Below are positions 1 to 7,525 of a DNA stretch of 14,434 nucleotides, piece after piece (position 1 is the first letter of the stretch; each line of letters starts with the position of its first letter). The stretch spans positions 1 through 14,434 of the forward strand of contig JBNPEA010000083.1 in the NCBI GenBank assembly GCA_051117315.1. The letters run 5' to 3'. A model generated the notes under the pieces. The model did not search any database. It worked only from the letters and a program-made list of their open reading frames with translations, and was not told where the DNA came from. Both the position numbers and the translations under genes were made by a program. The DNA is from Salinarimonas sp051117315. Lineage in GTDB: Bacteria > Pseudomonadota > Alphaproteobacteria > Rhizobiales > Beijerinckiaceae.

Positions 1-1154
1 TTCCTGACGCCGCGCAACATCTTCAACCTGACGATCCAGACCGTCTCCGTCGCCATCATGGCCACGGGCATGGTCTTCATCATCGTCACCCGCCACATCG
101 ACCTCTCGGTCGGCTCGCTGCTCGCGACCTGCTCCGCGGTGATGGCGATGGCGCAGACGGCGATCCTGCCGGACCTGCTCGGGGTGGGGCTCGACAGCCC
201 GATCGTCGCGGTGCTCGCGATCGCCATCGGGCTCGTCACCGGCACGGCCATCGGCGCCTTCCAGGGCTGGCTCGTCGGCTACCTGCTGATCCCCGCCTTC
301 ATCGTCACGCTGGGCGGGCTGCTGGTGTGGCGCAACGTCGCCTGGTACATGACGAACGGCCAGACCATCGGGCCGCTCAACGAGGTCTTCCTGCTGTTCG
401 GCGGCATCAACGGCACGCTCGGCGAGACGCTGTCCTGGGCCTTCGCCTTCGTCGCCACGGTGGGCGCGCTGTGGGCGCTGGTGGCGTCCCGGCGCAACAA
501 GATCGCCCACGAGATGCCGGTGAAGCCGATCTGGGCCGAGGGCGCCATCGCGGGGCTCGTCGCAATCGCGATCTTCGGCTTCGTGGCGCTGCTCGTCGCC
601 TACCAGATCCCCTCGGGGCGGCTCAGGCGCATGTTCGAGGCCCGCGGCGAGGTGCTGCCGGAGGGCTTCGCGCAGGGCTACGGCATCCCGATCTCCGTCC
701 TCGTCCTCATCGTGGTGGCCGTGATCCTGACGACGGTGACCCGCAAGACCCGCTTCGGGCGCTACGTCTTCGCCACCGGCGGCAATCCGGACGCCGCCGA
801 GCTGTCGGGCATCAACACGCGCATGCTCACGGTGAAGGTGTTCGCGCTGATGGGCTTCCTGTGCGCGCTCTCGGCGGTGATCGCCTCGGCGCGCCTGACG
901 AACCACACCAACGACATCGGCACGCTCGACGAGCTGCGGGTGATCGCGGCGGCCGTGATCGGCGGAACGGCGCTCTCGGGCGGCGTCGGCACGATCTACG
1001 GCGCCATCCTCGGCGCCCTGATCATGCAGTCGCTCCAGTCCGGCATGGCGATGGTGGGCGTCGACGCGCCCTTCCAGAACATCGTCGTGGGCATGGTGCT
1101 CGTGGTCGCCGTCCTCGTCGACATCATCTACCGCAGGCGCACGGGAGGGAAGGG

Positions 1155-1158
<4 letters not shown>
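1..1158 (+). CDS. xylH: Xylose-type sugar ABC transporter permease, 5'-truncated by window edge
   Basis: Inner-membrane permease of a sugar ABC importer (BPD_transp_2/RbsC-XylH family). It would form the xylose channel with the ATPase encoded next. The reading frame is open from base 1, and the residues before the first internal ATG (base 58) already match the family (a TPRN-type segment), so the gene starts left of the window. 385 residues are visible, near the full length of about 390 usual for XylH. Many hydrophobic segments run through the protein. The motif HIDLSVGS lies near window residues 31-38, and the cytoplasmic-loop motif GGNPDAAELSGI, typical of this family, at 260-271. A long loop with charged residues around 163-178 and 204-225 fits XylH rather than the shorter RbsC. 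The stop overlaps the next start (ATGA). The xylose assignment rests mainly on the downstream xylB and xylA; the family and operon fit are strong, the exact substrate is inferred. Confidence 0.92.
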
Positions 1159-1919
<761 letters not shown>

Positions 1920-1941
1920 CGGCAACGGAAAGCGGCGGATC

Positions 1942-3378
1942 ATGACGGTCATCGGGCTCGATCTCGGCACGTCCGGGCTGAAGGGCGTCCTCGTCGACGA
2001 TGCGCAGGCGGTGCTGGCCGAGGCGACCGCGCCGCTCGCGGTGTCGCGCCCGCACGAGGGCTGGTCGGAGCAGAACCCGTCCGATTGGCTCGCCGCCGCC
2101 GAGGCGGTGATGGACCAGCTCGCCAGGCACGGCCTCGGAGCGGTGCGCGGCATCGGGCTCTCGGGCCAGATGCACGGCGCGACGCTGCTCGACGGCGCCG
2201 ACGAGGTGCTGCGCCCCTGCATCCTGTGGAACGACACGCGCGCGCATCGGGAAGCCGCGGCGCTCGACGCCGACGCGCGCTTCCGCCGGATCACCGGCAA
2301 CATCGTCTTTCCCGGCTTCACCGCCCCGAAGCTCGCCTGGGTCGCCGCGCACGAGCCCGCGACCTTCGCCAGGGTCGCGCGCGTGCTCCTGCCGAAGGAC
2401 TATCTGCGCCTCTGGCTGACGGGCGAGCACGTCGCCGAGATGTCGGACGCCGCAGGCACCAGCTGGCTCGACACCGGCAAGCGCGACTGGTCGGACGAGC
2501 TGCTTGCGGCAACGGGGCTCACGCGCGCCCACATGCCCCGCCTCGTCGAGGGCTCGGAAGTCTCCGGCCGGCTGCGCCCGGCGCTCGCCGCGCGCTGGGG
2601 GCTGCCCGCCGGCGTCGTCGTCGCCGGCGGCGGGGGAGACAACGCGGCGTCCGCCGTCGGCGCGGGCGTGGTGACGGCGGGTGAGGCCTTCGTCTCGCTC
2701 GGCACGTCCGGCGTGCTGTTCGCCGCGGCGGAGGGCTACGCGCCCGCCCCGGAGACGGCGGTGCACACGTTCTGCCACGCGCTGCCGAACGCCTGGCACC
2801 AGATGGGCGTCGTCCTCGCCGCCACCGACGCGCTGAACTGGTACGCCCGCCTCGTCGGCGCGGAGCCCGCCGACCTCACCACCGGCCTCGGCGCACCGAG
2901 GGCGCCGGGGCGCACGCTGTTCCTGCCCTATCTCGGCGGGGAGCGCACGCCGCTCAACGACGCCGGCATCCGCGGCGCCTTCCTCGGCCTCGAGCACGAG
3001 ACCGACCGCGAGGCCGGGACGCGGGCCGTGCTCGACGGCGTCGCCTTCGCGCTCCGGGACTGCCGCGACGCGCTCGCGGCGACGGGGACGCGGATCGACC
3101 GGCTGATCGCGCTCGGCGGCGGCAGCCGTTCCGAGACCTGGCTCGCGACGATCGCCACGGCTCTCGACGTCCCGGTCGACGTTCCCGCCGCCGGCGATTT
3201 CGGAGCGGCCTTCGGCGCCGCACGCCTCGCGATCATGGCCGCCACGGGAGCCGGACCGGAGATCGCCACCCCTCCGCCGATCGCCCGGCGCATCGCGCCG
3301 GATGCCGATCTCACCACCGCCTACGACGACGCGCATGCGCGCTACGGCGCCGCCGCGCGAGCCATCGGGAGCTTCTGA
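1942..3378 (+). CDS. xylB: Xylulokinase
   Basis: FGGY-family sugar kinase that phosphorylates D-xylulose with ATP to D-xylulose 5-phosphate, feeding the pentose phosphate pathway in the cytoplasm. It has 478 residues, the usual length. The N-terminal phosphate-binding loop is GLDLGTSGLKG (5-15) with D7. The substrate motif SGQMHG is at 74-79, and WNDTRA follows at about 97-102. The catalytic aspartate is D233 in GGGGDNAA, the same number as in E. coli XylB. GTSGVLF, LPYLGGERTP and the C-terminal adenine-site GGGSRSETW follow in family order. The next gene, xylA, begins on the last base of the stop codon (TGATG), so the two are probably translationally coupled. The order xylB before xylA is the reverse of E. 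coli. The ribosome site before its ATG is weak (GGAAAGCGG). Confidence 0.96.
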   Translation: MTVIGLDLGTSGLKGVLVDDAQAVLAEATAPLAVSRPHEGWSEQNPSDWLAAAEAVMDQLARHGLGAVRGIGLSGQMHGATLLDGADEVLRPCILWNDTRAHREAAALDADARFRRITGNIVFPGFTAPKLAWVAAHEPATFARVARVLLPKDYLRLWLTGEHVAEMSDAAGTSWLDTGKRDWSDELLAATGLTRAHMPRLVEGSEVSGRLRPALAARWGLPAGVVVAGGGGDNAASAVGAGVVTAGEAFVSLGTSGVLFAAAEGYAPAPETAVHTFCHALPNAWHQMGVVLAATDALNWYARLVGAEPADLTTGLGAPRAPGRTLFLPYLGGERTPLNDAGIRGAFLGLEHETDREAGTRAVLDGVAFALRDCRDALAATGTRIDRLIALGGGSRSETWLATIATALDVPVDVPAAGDFGAAFGAARLAIMAATGAGPEIATPPPIARRIAPDADLTTAYDDAHARYGAAARAIGSF

Positions 3379-4679
3379 TGACCGACTTCTTCTCCGGCAT
3401 AGACAGGGTCCGCTACGCCGGACCCGACAGCGACGCCGAGCTCGCCTTCCGCTGGTACGACCCCGATCGGATCGTCATGGGCAAGCGGCTCGAGGACCAC
3501 CTGCGCTTCGCGGTCGCCTATTGGCACTCCTTCGCCTGGCCGGGCGGCGACCCGTTCGGCGGGCAGACCTTCGAGCGGCCCTGGTTCTCGGAAGGGATGG
3601 AAGCGGCCAAGCTGAAGGCGGACGTCGCCTTCGAGCTGTTCGAGATCCTCGGCGCGCCCTTCTTCTGCTTCCACGACGCGGACGTCCGCCCGGAGGGCGC
3701 GACATTCGCGGAGAGCCGGCGCAACCTGGAGGAGATCGTCGACTACTTCGCGGCCAAGATGGAGCGGTCGCGGACGAAGCTGCTCTGGGGGACGGCGAAC
3801 CTGTTCTCGCACCGCCGATTCATGGCGGGGGCGGCGACGAACCCCGATCCCGACGTCTTCGCCTATGCCGCCGCGACCGTGAAGTCCTGCATGGACGCCA
3901 CCCACAGGCTCGGCGGTGCGAACTACGTGCTCTGGGGCGGGCGCGAGGGCTACGAGACGCTGCTCAACACCGACCTCGGCCGCGAGGCGGAGCACGCCGG
4001 GCGGTTCCTGTCGATGGTGGTCGAGTACAAGCACAAGATCGGTTTCGAGGGCACGATCCTGATCGAGCCCAAGCCCCAGGAGCCGACGAAGCACCAGTAC
4101 GACTACGACGTCGCCACGGTGTACGGCTTCCTGCGCCGCTTCGGCCTCGAGAACGAGGTGAAGGTCAACATCGAGCAGGGCCACGCCATCCTCGCGGGGC
4201 ATTCCTTCGAGCACGAGATCGCGCTGGCGTCCAGCCTCGGTATCTTCGGCTCGATCGACATGAACCGGAACGACTACCAGTCGGGCTGGGACACGGACCA
4301 GTTCCCGAACAACCATCCCGAGGTGGCGCTCGCCTATTACGAGATCCTGCGCGCCGGCGGCTTCGCGACCGGCGGCACCAATTTCGACGCCAAGCTGCGC
4401 CGCCAGTCCCTCGACCCGATCGACCTGGTGGCGGCCCATGTCGGCGGCATGGACGTCTGCGCCCGCGGCCTGATCGCGGCCGCCGCGATGCTCGAGGACG
4501 GCGGTCTCGCGCGCATGCGCGACGAGCGCTACGCCGGCTGGGATCGTCCGGAGGCGAAGGCGATGCTGACGTCCGACCTGGCCTCGATCGCCGCGCGGGT
4601 GGAGGCCGAGGGGCTCGACCCGCAGCCGGTCTCGGGGAAGCAGGAGCGGCTGGAGAACTGGGTGAACCGGTTCGTGTGA
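3378..4679 (+). CDS. xylA: Xylose isomerase
   Basis: Metal-dependent isomerase converting D-xylose to D-xylulose in the cytoplasm, the step before xylulokinase. It has 433 residues, a class II xylose isomerase by length (E. coli 440). Numbering runs two below E. coli: catalytic H99 and D102 in FCFHDADVRPEG and metal ligand E230 in IEPKPQEPTKHQYDYD are visible. NIEQGHAILAGHSFEHE carries the next Glu and His ligands, and GSIDMNRND...GWDTDQFP the aspartate cluster. WGGREGYE, GGTNFDAK and the conserved C-terminal HVGGMD are also present. All catalytic and metal residues that I could place are intact. The start overlaps the xylB stop by one base. With xylH, xylG and xylB this makes an isomerase-route xylose operon rather than an oxidative (Weimberg) one. 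Twelve bases separate its stop from the ATG of the following cytochrome gene. Confidence 0.97.
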   Translation: MTDFFSGIDRVRYAGPDSDAELAFRWYDPDRIVMGKRLEDHLRFAVAYWHSFAWPGGDPFGGQTFERPWFSEGMEAAKLKADVAFELFEILGAPFFCFHDADVRPEGATFAESRRNLEEIVDYFAAKMERSRTKLLWGTANLFSHRRFMAGAATNPDPDVFAYAAATVKSCMDATHRLGGANYVLWGGREGYETLLNTDLGREAEHAGRFLSMVVEYKHKIGFEGTILIEPKPQEPTKHQYDYDVATVYGFLRRFGLENEVKVNIEQGHAILAGHSFEHEIALASSLGIFGSIDMNRNDYQSGWDTDQFPNNHPEVALAYYEILRAGGFATGGTNFDAKLRRQSLDPIDLVAAHVGGMDVCARGLIAAAAMLEDGGLARMRDERYAGWDRPEAKAMLTSDLASIAARVEAEGLDPQPVSGKQERLENWVNRFV

Positions 4680-4686
4680 GGAGGGA
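4678..4686 (+). promoter_or_regulatory. Strong ribosome binding site before the ATG at 4692
   Basis: GAGGAGGGA ends 5 bases before ATG 4692 and overlaps the xylA stop codon. It is one of the best Shine-Dalgarno matches in the window and favours translation starting at 4692, upstream of the hairpin repeat. A competing site, GGGAGGG (4858-4864), is supplied by the repeat itself and sits 4 bases before GTG 4869. The two sites lead to proteins of 498 and 439 residues in the same frame. Confidence 0.6.
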
Positions 4687-4691
4687 CGGCG

Positions 4692-6188
4692 ATGGGCGAG
4701 ACGCGCGACCCGTTCTCCTTCCCTGTAGGGGAAGGTGGATCGCCGCGAAGCGGCGAGACGGATGGGGCGCGCCGTAAGGTGCGTTCGGCAAATCCGAAAC
4801 GGCCCGGGCTCCGGCCCCCACCCCTGGCTCGCTTCGCGAGCCGTCCCCTCCCCTACAGGGAGGGACAGGTGGCGGCACTCGGTCTCGCGCTTCTTCTCCT
4901 CGCCACCCCCGCCGCCGCCCTCGACCTCCCCCGCGCCCCCACCGACGCCGACTACCGCCCCGTCGACCGCCGGGAGGCGGGGCTCGGCCGGCTGCTGTTC
5001 TGGGACCCGATCCTGTCGGGCAACCGCAACATCTCCTGCGGCACCTGCCATCACCCGAAGTTCGCCACGGCCGACGGCGTCTCGCTGGGCCTCGGCGAGG
5101 GCGGCGTCGGGCTCGGGCCCGAGCGCATCCCCGATCCGGAGAACCTCCCGGAGCAGCGGATCCCGCGCAACGCGCCGGCCCTGTTCAACCTCGGCGCCCG
5201 CGAGTTCACGGTGATGTTCCACGACGGGCGCATCGAGGAGGACCCCTCGCGCCCGTCCGGCCTGCGCACGCCGCTCGAGGACGAGATGGTCGCGGGCTTC
5301 GACACGCTGCTGTCCGCGCAGACCATGTTCCCGGTGCTCTCGCCCGACGAGATGGCGGGGCATTACTCCGAGAACGAGATCTCGCGGGCGGTGCGCCAGG
5401 GCCTGATCACCGGCGAGGGCGGGGCCTGGGACCTGATCTCGCGGCGCGTGGCCGCGATCCCGGAGTACCGCGCGCTGTTCGAGGCCGCCTATCCCGAGAT
5501 CGCGGCGGGGCGCGCCATCGCCTTCACCGACATCTCGAACGCCATCGGCGCCTTCGTCGAGCTCGAATGGCGCTCCGACGACGCGCCCTTCGATGCGTAT
5601 CTGCGCGGCGAGGCGCCCCTTCCCACCGATGCCGAGTCGGGCCTGCGGCTGTTCTACGGCGAGGCCGGCTGCGCGACCTGCCATTCCGGCCCGTTCCAGA
5701 CGGACCACGGCTTCCACGCCATGGCCGCCCCGCAGCTCGGTCCCGGCAAGGCCGAGCGCTTCGAGAGCCATGCGCGCGACGTCGGCCGCATGCGGGTGAC
5801 GAACGATCCCGCCGACGCGTACGCCTTCCGCACGCCCTCCCTGCACAACGTCGCGCGCACCGGCCCGTGGGGGCATGCGGGCGGCCACTCCGACCTCGCC
5901 GGCTTCCTGCGCTTCCACGCCGATCCCGCGGCGGGGCTGGCCGCCTACGCGCCCGACGCCACCCTCCCCGCCTTCACGCCGGCGAAGCCCGACTTCGCCG
6001 CGCTGGAGGACCCGACGGAGACCGCAGCCATCACGTCCGCCGCCGCGGCCCGTCCGGGGCGGGCGTTGCACGACGACGAGATCGCCGCGCTCCTCGCCTT
6101 CCTCGACAGCCTCACCGACGAGGCCGCGATCGCCGGCCGGCTGGGCATCCCCGAGCGCGTGCCGAGCGGGCTGCCGGTGGATCGGTAG
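4692..6188 (+). CDS. Di-heme cytochrome c peroxidase / MauG-family protein
   Basis: Periplasmic c-type cytochrome of the CcpA/MauG family. Family members reduce H2O2 with electrons from small cytochromes or oxidise protein or small-molecule substrates; which applies here cannot be decided. From ATG 4692 it has 498 residues. Two heme-binding CxxCH motifs are present: CGTCH at 116-120 (bases 5037-5051) and CATCH at 327-331 (5670-5684). The C-terminal FRTPSLHNVARTGPWGHAG (about 385-403) matches the family block around the distal ligand region. A hydrophobic signal-like stretch, VAALGLALLLLATPAAA, ends in a plausible cleavage site before LD at residues 60-76, far from the ATG. The preceding residues are encoded by the hairpin repeat at 4717-4864. 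GTG 4869 is the alternative start (439 residues, signal right at the N terminus but without a basic n-region). ATG 4692 has the stronger ribosome site, so the start is unresolved. It follows xylA closely and may be co-transcribed, though no link to xylose metabolism is known to me. Confidence 0.88.
   Translation: MGETRDPFSFPVGEGGSPRSGETDGARRKVRSANPKRPGLRPPPLARFASRPLPYREGQVAALGLALLLLATPAAALDLPRAPTDADYRPVDRREAGLGRLLFWDPILSGNRNISCGTCHHPKFATADGVSLGLGEGGVGLGPERIPDPENLPEQRIPRNAPALFNLGAREFTVMFHDGRIEEDPSRPSGLRTPLEDEMVAGFDTLLSAQTMFPVLSPDEMAGHYSENEISRAVRQGLITGEGGAWDLISRRVAAIPEYRALFEAAYPEIAAGRAIAFTDISNAIGAFVELEWRSDDAPFDAYLRGEAPLPTDAESGLRLFYGEAGCATCHSGPFQTDHGFHAMAAPQLGPGKAERFESHARDVGRMRVTNDPADAYAFRTPSLHNVARTGPWGHAGGHSDLAGFLRFHADPAAGLAAYAPDATLPAFTPAKPDFAALEDPTETAAITSAAAARPGRALHDDEIAALLAFLDSLTDEAAIAGRLGIPERVPSGLPVDR
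4717..4864. repeat. Composite palindromic repeat: chain of five hairpins
   Basis: Five consecutive stem-loops fill 148 bases. CCTTCCC/GGGAAGG (4717-4723 with 4729-4735, loop TGTAG). CGCCGC/GCGGCG (4741-4755, loop GAA). TTCGG/CCGAA (4784-4798). GGCTCGC/GCGAGCC (4826-4842, loop TTC). CCCTCCC/GGGAGGG (4846-4852 with 4858-4864, loop CTACA). The outer hairpins also pair with each other: TCCCTGTAGGGGA at 4720-4732 is an exact inverted copy of TCCCCTACAGGGA at 4849-4861. This is the architecture of a REP/intergenic palindromic element. A related copy lies at 14309-14434. It sits inside the open frame of the cytochrome gene and keeps that frame open, and its right end supplies a Shine-Dalgarno-like GGGAGGG before GTG 4869. 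Confidence 0.85.
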
Positions 6189-6225
6189 GCGGATCGTCGG
6201 CGGGGGGCGTGCACCGCTCCTTCGG

Positions 6226-6254
6226 TTGACATGGAGGCCGATGAGCAATACTCG
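6226..6254 (+). promoter_or_regulatory. Possible sigma-70-type promoter of the nuclease pair
   Basis: An exact TTGACA (6226-6231) lies in the 113-base gap after the cytochrome gene, followed 17 bases later by TACTCG (6249-6254), a poor -10 match (AATACT overlaps it two bases upstream). A start of transcription near 6261 would leave a leader of about 40-47 bases before the RusA-like gene. The perfect -35 box stands out in such GC-rich sequence, but the weak -10 makes this tentative. No other structure is visible between 6189 and 6301. Confidence 0.35.
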
Positions 6255-6301
6255 GTCATCGGCATCCGTCGACCAGACGACGGAACATCTCGCCGTGGAG
6301 C

Positions 6302-6724
6302 GTGCGGTTGGAGCCGGAGTTTCCCTTCGAGTTCGTGGTGCTCGGCACGCCCGTCTCCTTCCAGCGCGCCAACCCGGCTGCGCGGCAGGCGTGGAAGGAT
6401 CTGGTTCGCGCCGCGAGCGCGGAAAAGCTCTTGGAGGGGCACTTCGCCACGGACCGAAGGCTGGCGGTGACGATGTACTACTATCCGAAAGACCGTATGG
6501 TCGGCGACATCGACAACATCATCAAGCTGATGCTCGACGCACTGCAGCAGCACATCTACCTCGACGACGACCAGATCGAGCGCATTGTCGTCCAGAAATT
6601 CGAAAGCCACCGGCGCTTCGCGTTCATCAGACCAAGCCCCACGCTCGCCGCTTGCATGTACGGTCCCAAGCCCGCACTCTACATTCGGATCTCGGCCGAG
6701 CCCTACGAGGAGCTGAACCCGTGA
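6302..6724 (+). CDS. RusA-family crossover junction endodeoxyribonuclease
   Basis: Probable structure-selective nuclease of the RusA family, which as a dimer resolves Holliday junctions and is common in prophages and accessory DNA. It has 140 residues (E. coli RusA 120). The family core is present: D69-I-D71-N-x2-K75 and later D88-D89-D90-Q, aligning with E. coli D70, D72, K76 and D91. All catalytic acids and the lysine are therefore conserved, with one residue missing from the loop between them. The annotated start is GTG 6302, but GGAG at 6297-6300 is only one base away from it and is better spaced (7 bases) for TTG 6308, so a start two codons later is possible. The end overlaps the next gene by 4 bases (GTGA). 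Codons such as TAT, AAA, ATT, GAA and TTG are more frequent here than in neighbouring genes, which suggests transfer. I see no phage genes around it. Confidence 0.82.
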   Translation: MRLEPEFPFEFVVLGTPVSFQRANPAARQAWKDLVRAASAEKLLEGHFATDRRLAVTMYYYPKDRMVGDIDNIIKLMLDALQQHIYLDDDQIERIVVQKFESHRRFAFIRPSPTLAACMYGPKPALYIRISAEPYEELNP

Positions 6725-7404
6725 CGATGGGCACGCGCACACGAGCGGAGCTGCTCGCGGCAGAGAGTCGCCGGCTGTCGGCGGAGGGCTACGACGTGAT
6801 CGTCGCGCCCGACGCCACGCTGCTTCCTGCGGCGCTGCGCACCCGGCGTCCCGACGCCATCGCGCTCGGTCGCGACCCCAAGCTCGTCATCGAGATCACG
6901 GGCGACCGTCCGGGCAGCGGACCACGGCTGGCGGCTTTGCAGGAAGCACTGAGGGCGGCGCCGGGCTGGCAACTGTATCTTGTGCTCGATCGCGCCTCGC
7001 CGGCCTCGATCCCGCGAGCGGCGCCGGACGCGGACATCGAAGCCGCGCTGGATCGCGTCCCCCGCGTTGCGACCGTGGACACCGGCGCGGCCCTCATGCT
7101 CGCCTGGTCCGCGCTCGAGGGCATCGTCCGGAACCGGCGACCGGAGACGTTCGCCCGCCCGCAGACCACCGACCGGCTCGTCGAGCATCTGGCGGCCGAG
7201 GGGATCGTCCTTCCCGACGACGCCGCGTTCCTGCGCGATGTGGCGGCACGGCGCAACGCGGTCGCTCACGGTGACGTCCGCGAGAGCCCGACCGCTGCAG
7301 AGGTGGCGCGGCTCGTCGATCTGGTCAGGAGCTTGATCGCCTCGCCGGACCTCGCGCGGCCGGATGACGTCCTAGACGAGACGACGAGCTTCGCCGGCGC
7401 CTGA
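6721..7404 (+). CDS. Putative AHJR-like restriction-endonuclease-fold / HEPN fusion protein
   Basis: A 227-residue protein read as two domains. Residues about 8-90 resemble the AHJR-like REase family: E15, EGYDVIV at 22-28, LLP at 34-36, RPDAIA at 43-48, LVIEIT at 55-60 and PGWQLYLVLD at 81-90. This fits the core strand order of a PD-(D/E)xK nuclease, with D45 and E58. The usual lysine of ExK is threonine here (T60), so DNA cleavage by this domain may be lost or altered. Residues about 120-210 are helical. They begin with LMLAWSALEGIV and carry RRNAVAHGD at 177-185, giving the HEPN motif R178-N-x3-H183 associated with RNA cleavage or nucleic-acid binding. GTG 6721 is chosen because GAGGAG (6707-6712) is 8 bases upstream and it overlaps the RusA-like stop; ATG 6727 is the alternative. 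The domains are recognised by pattern only. It is likely co-translated with the resolvase; a role in DNA repair, conflict or defence is inference. Confidence 0.72.
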   Translation: MTMGTRTRAELLAAESRRLSAEGYDVIVAPDATLLPAALRTRRPDAIALGRDPKLVIEITGDRPGSGPRLAALQEALRAAPGWQLYLVLDRASPASIPRAAPDADIEAALDRVPRVATVDTGAALMLAWSALEGIVRNRRPETFARPQTTDRLVEHLAAEGIVLPDDAAFLRDVAARRNAVAHGDVRESPTAAEVARLVDLVRSLIASPDLARPDDVLDETTSFAGA

Positions 7405-7525
7405 GCGCGGGGTCCCCTCCCCTCGTGCACCGCTCCCGATCCGGGCAGCGCATGCGATCGTGCTGCCTGCGGCACGCTCTCTGCTACGCTCGTCTCGACG
7501 CCGATGCGACGCGAGGGAGGACGGC
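7405..7525. other. Intergenic region before the dehydrogenase pair
   Basis: This 121-base gap contains a 6-bp inverted repeat GGCAGC/GCTGCC (7444-7449 with 7462-7467, 12-base loop). Downstream of it is TACGCT (7485-7490), a possible -10 box without a convincing -35. GAGGGAGG (7513-7520) is a clear ribosome site 5 bases before ATG 7526. A promoter for the dehydrogenase pair is expected here, but I cannot fix it. No T-run follows the inverted repeat, so a terminator is not supported. Confidence 0.35.

Noticed and set aside
4717..4864. Possible CRISPR or transposon remnant
   Set aside because: No regularly spaced direct repeats and no transposase fragment; the structure is a chain of different palindromes.
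3342..6248. A 968-codon open frame on the - strand opposite xylA and the cytochrome gene
   Set aside because: Low-complexity Arg/Gly/Val/Glu-rich translation typical of antisense frames in GC-rich DNA. The + strand carries two clearly recognisable protein families here.
6231..6470. A 79-codon + frame starting with ATG at 6231 in the gap before the RusA-like gene
   Set aside because: It has no ribosome site (the preceding bases are the TTGACA box), runs into the RusA-like gene in another frame and turns Arg/Ser-rich.
5875..7404. A 509-residue reading of the AHJR/HEPN gene starting inside the cytochrome gene
   Set aside because: The extra N-terminal residues are out-of-frame translation of the cytochrome and RusA-like genes. 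The GTG at 6721 has a good ribosome site and a normal overlap.
7460..7525. An N-terminal extension of the hydroxyacid dehydrogenase from base 7460
   Set aside because: The family N terminus starts with the Rossmann strand at ATG 7526, which has a strong GAGGGAGG site; the extension has neither.
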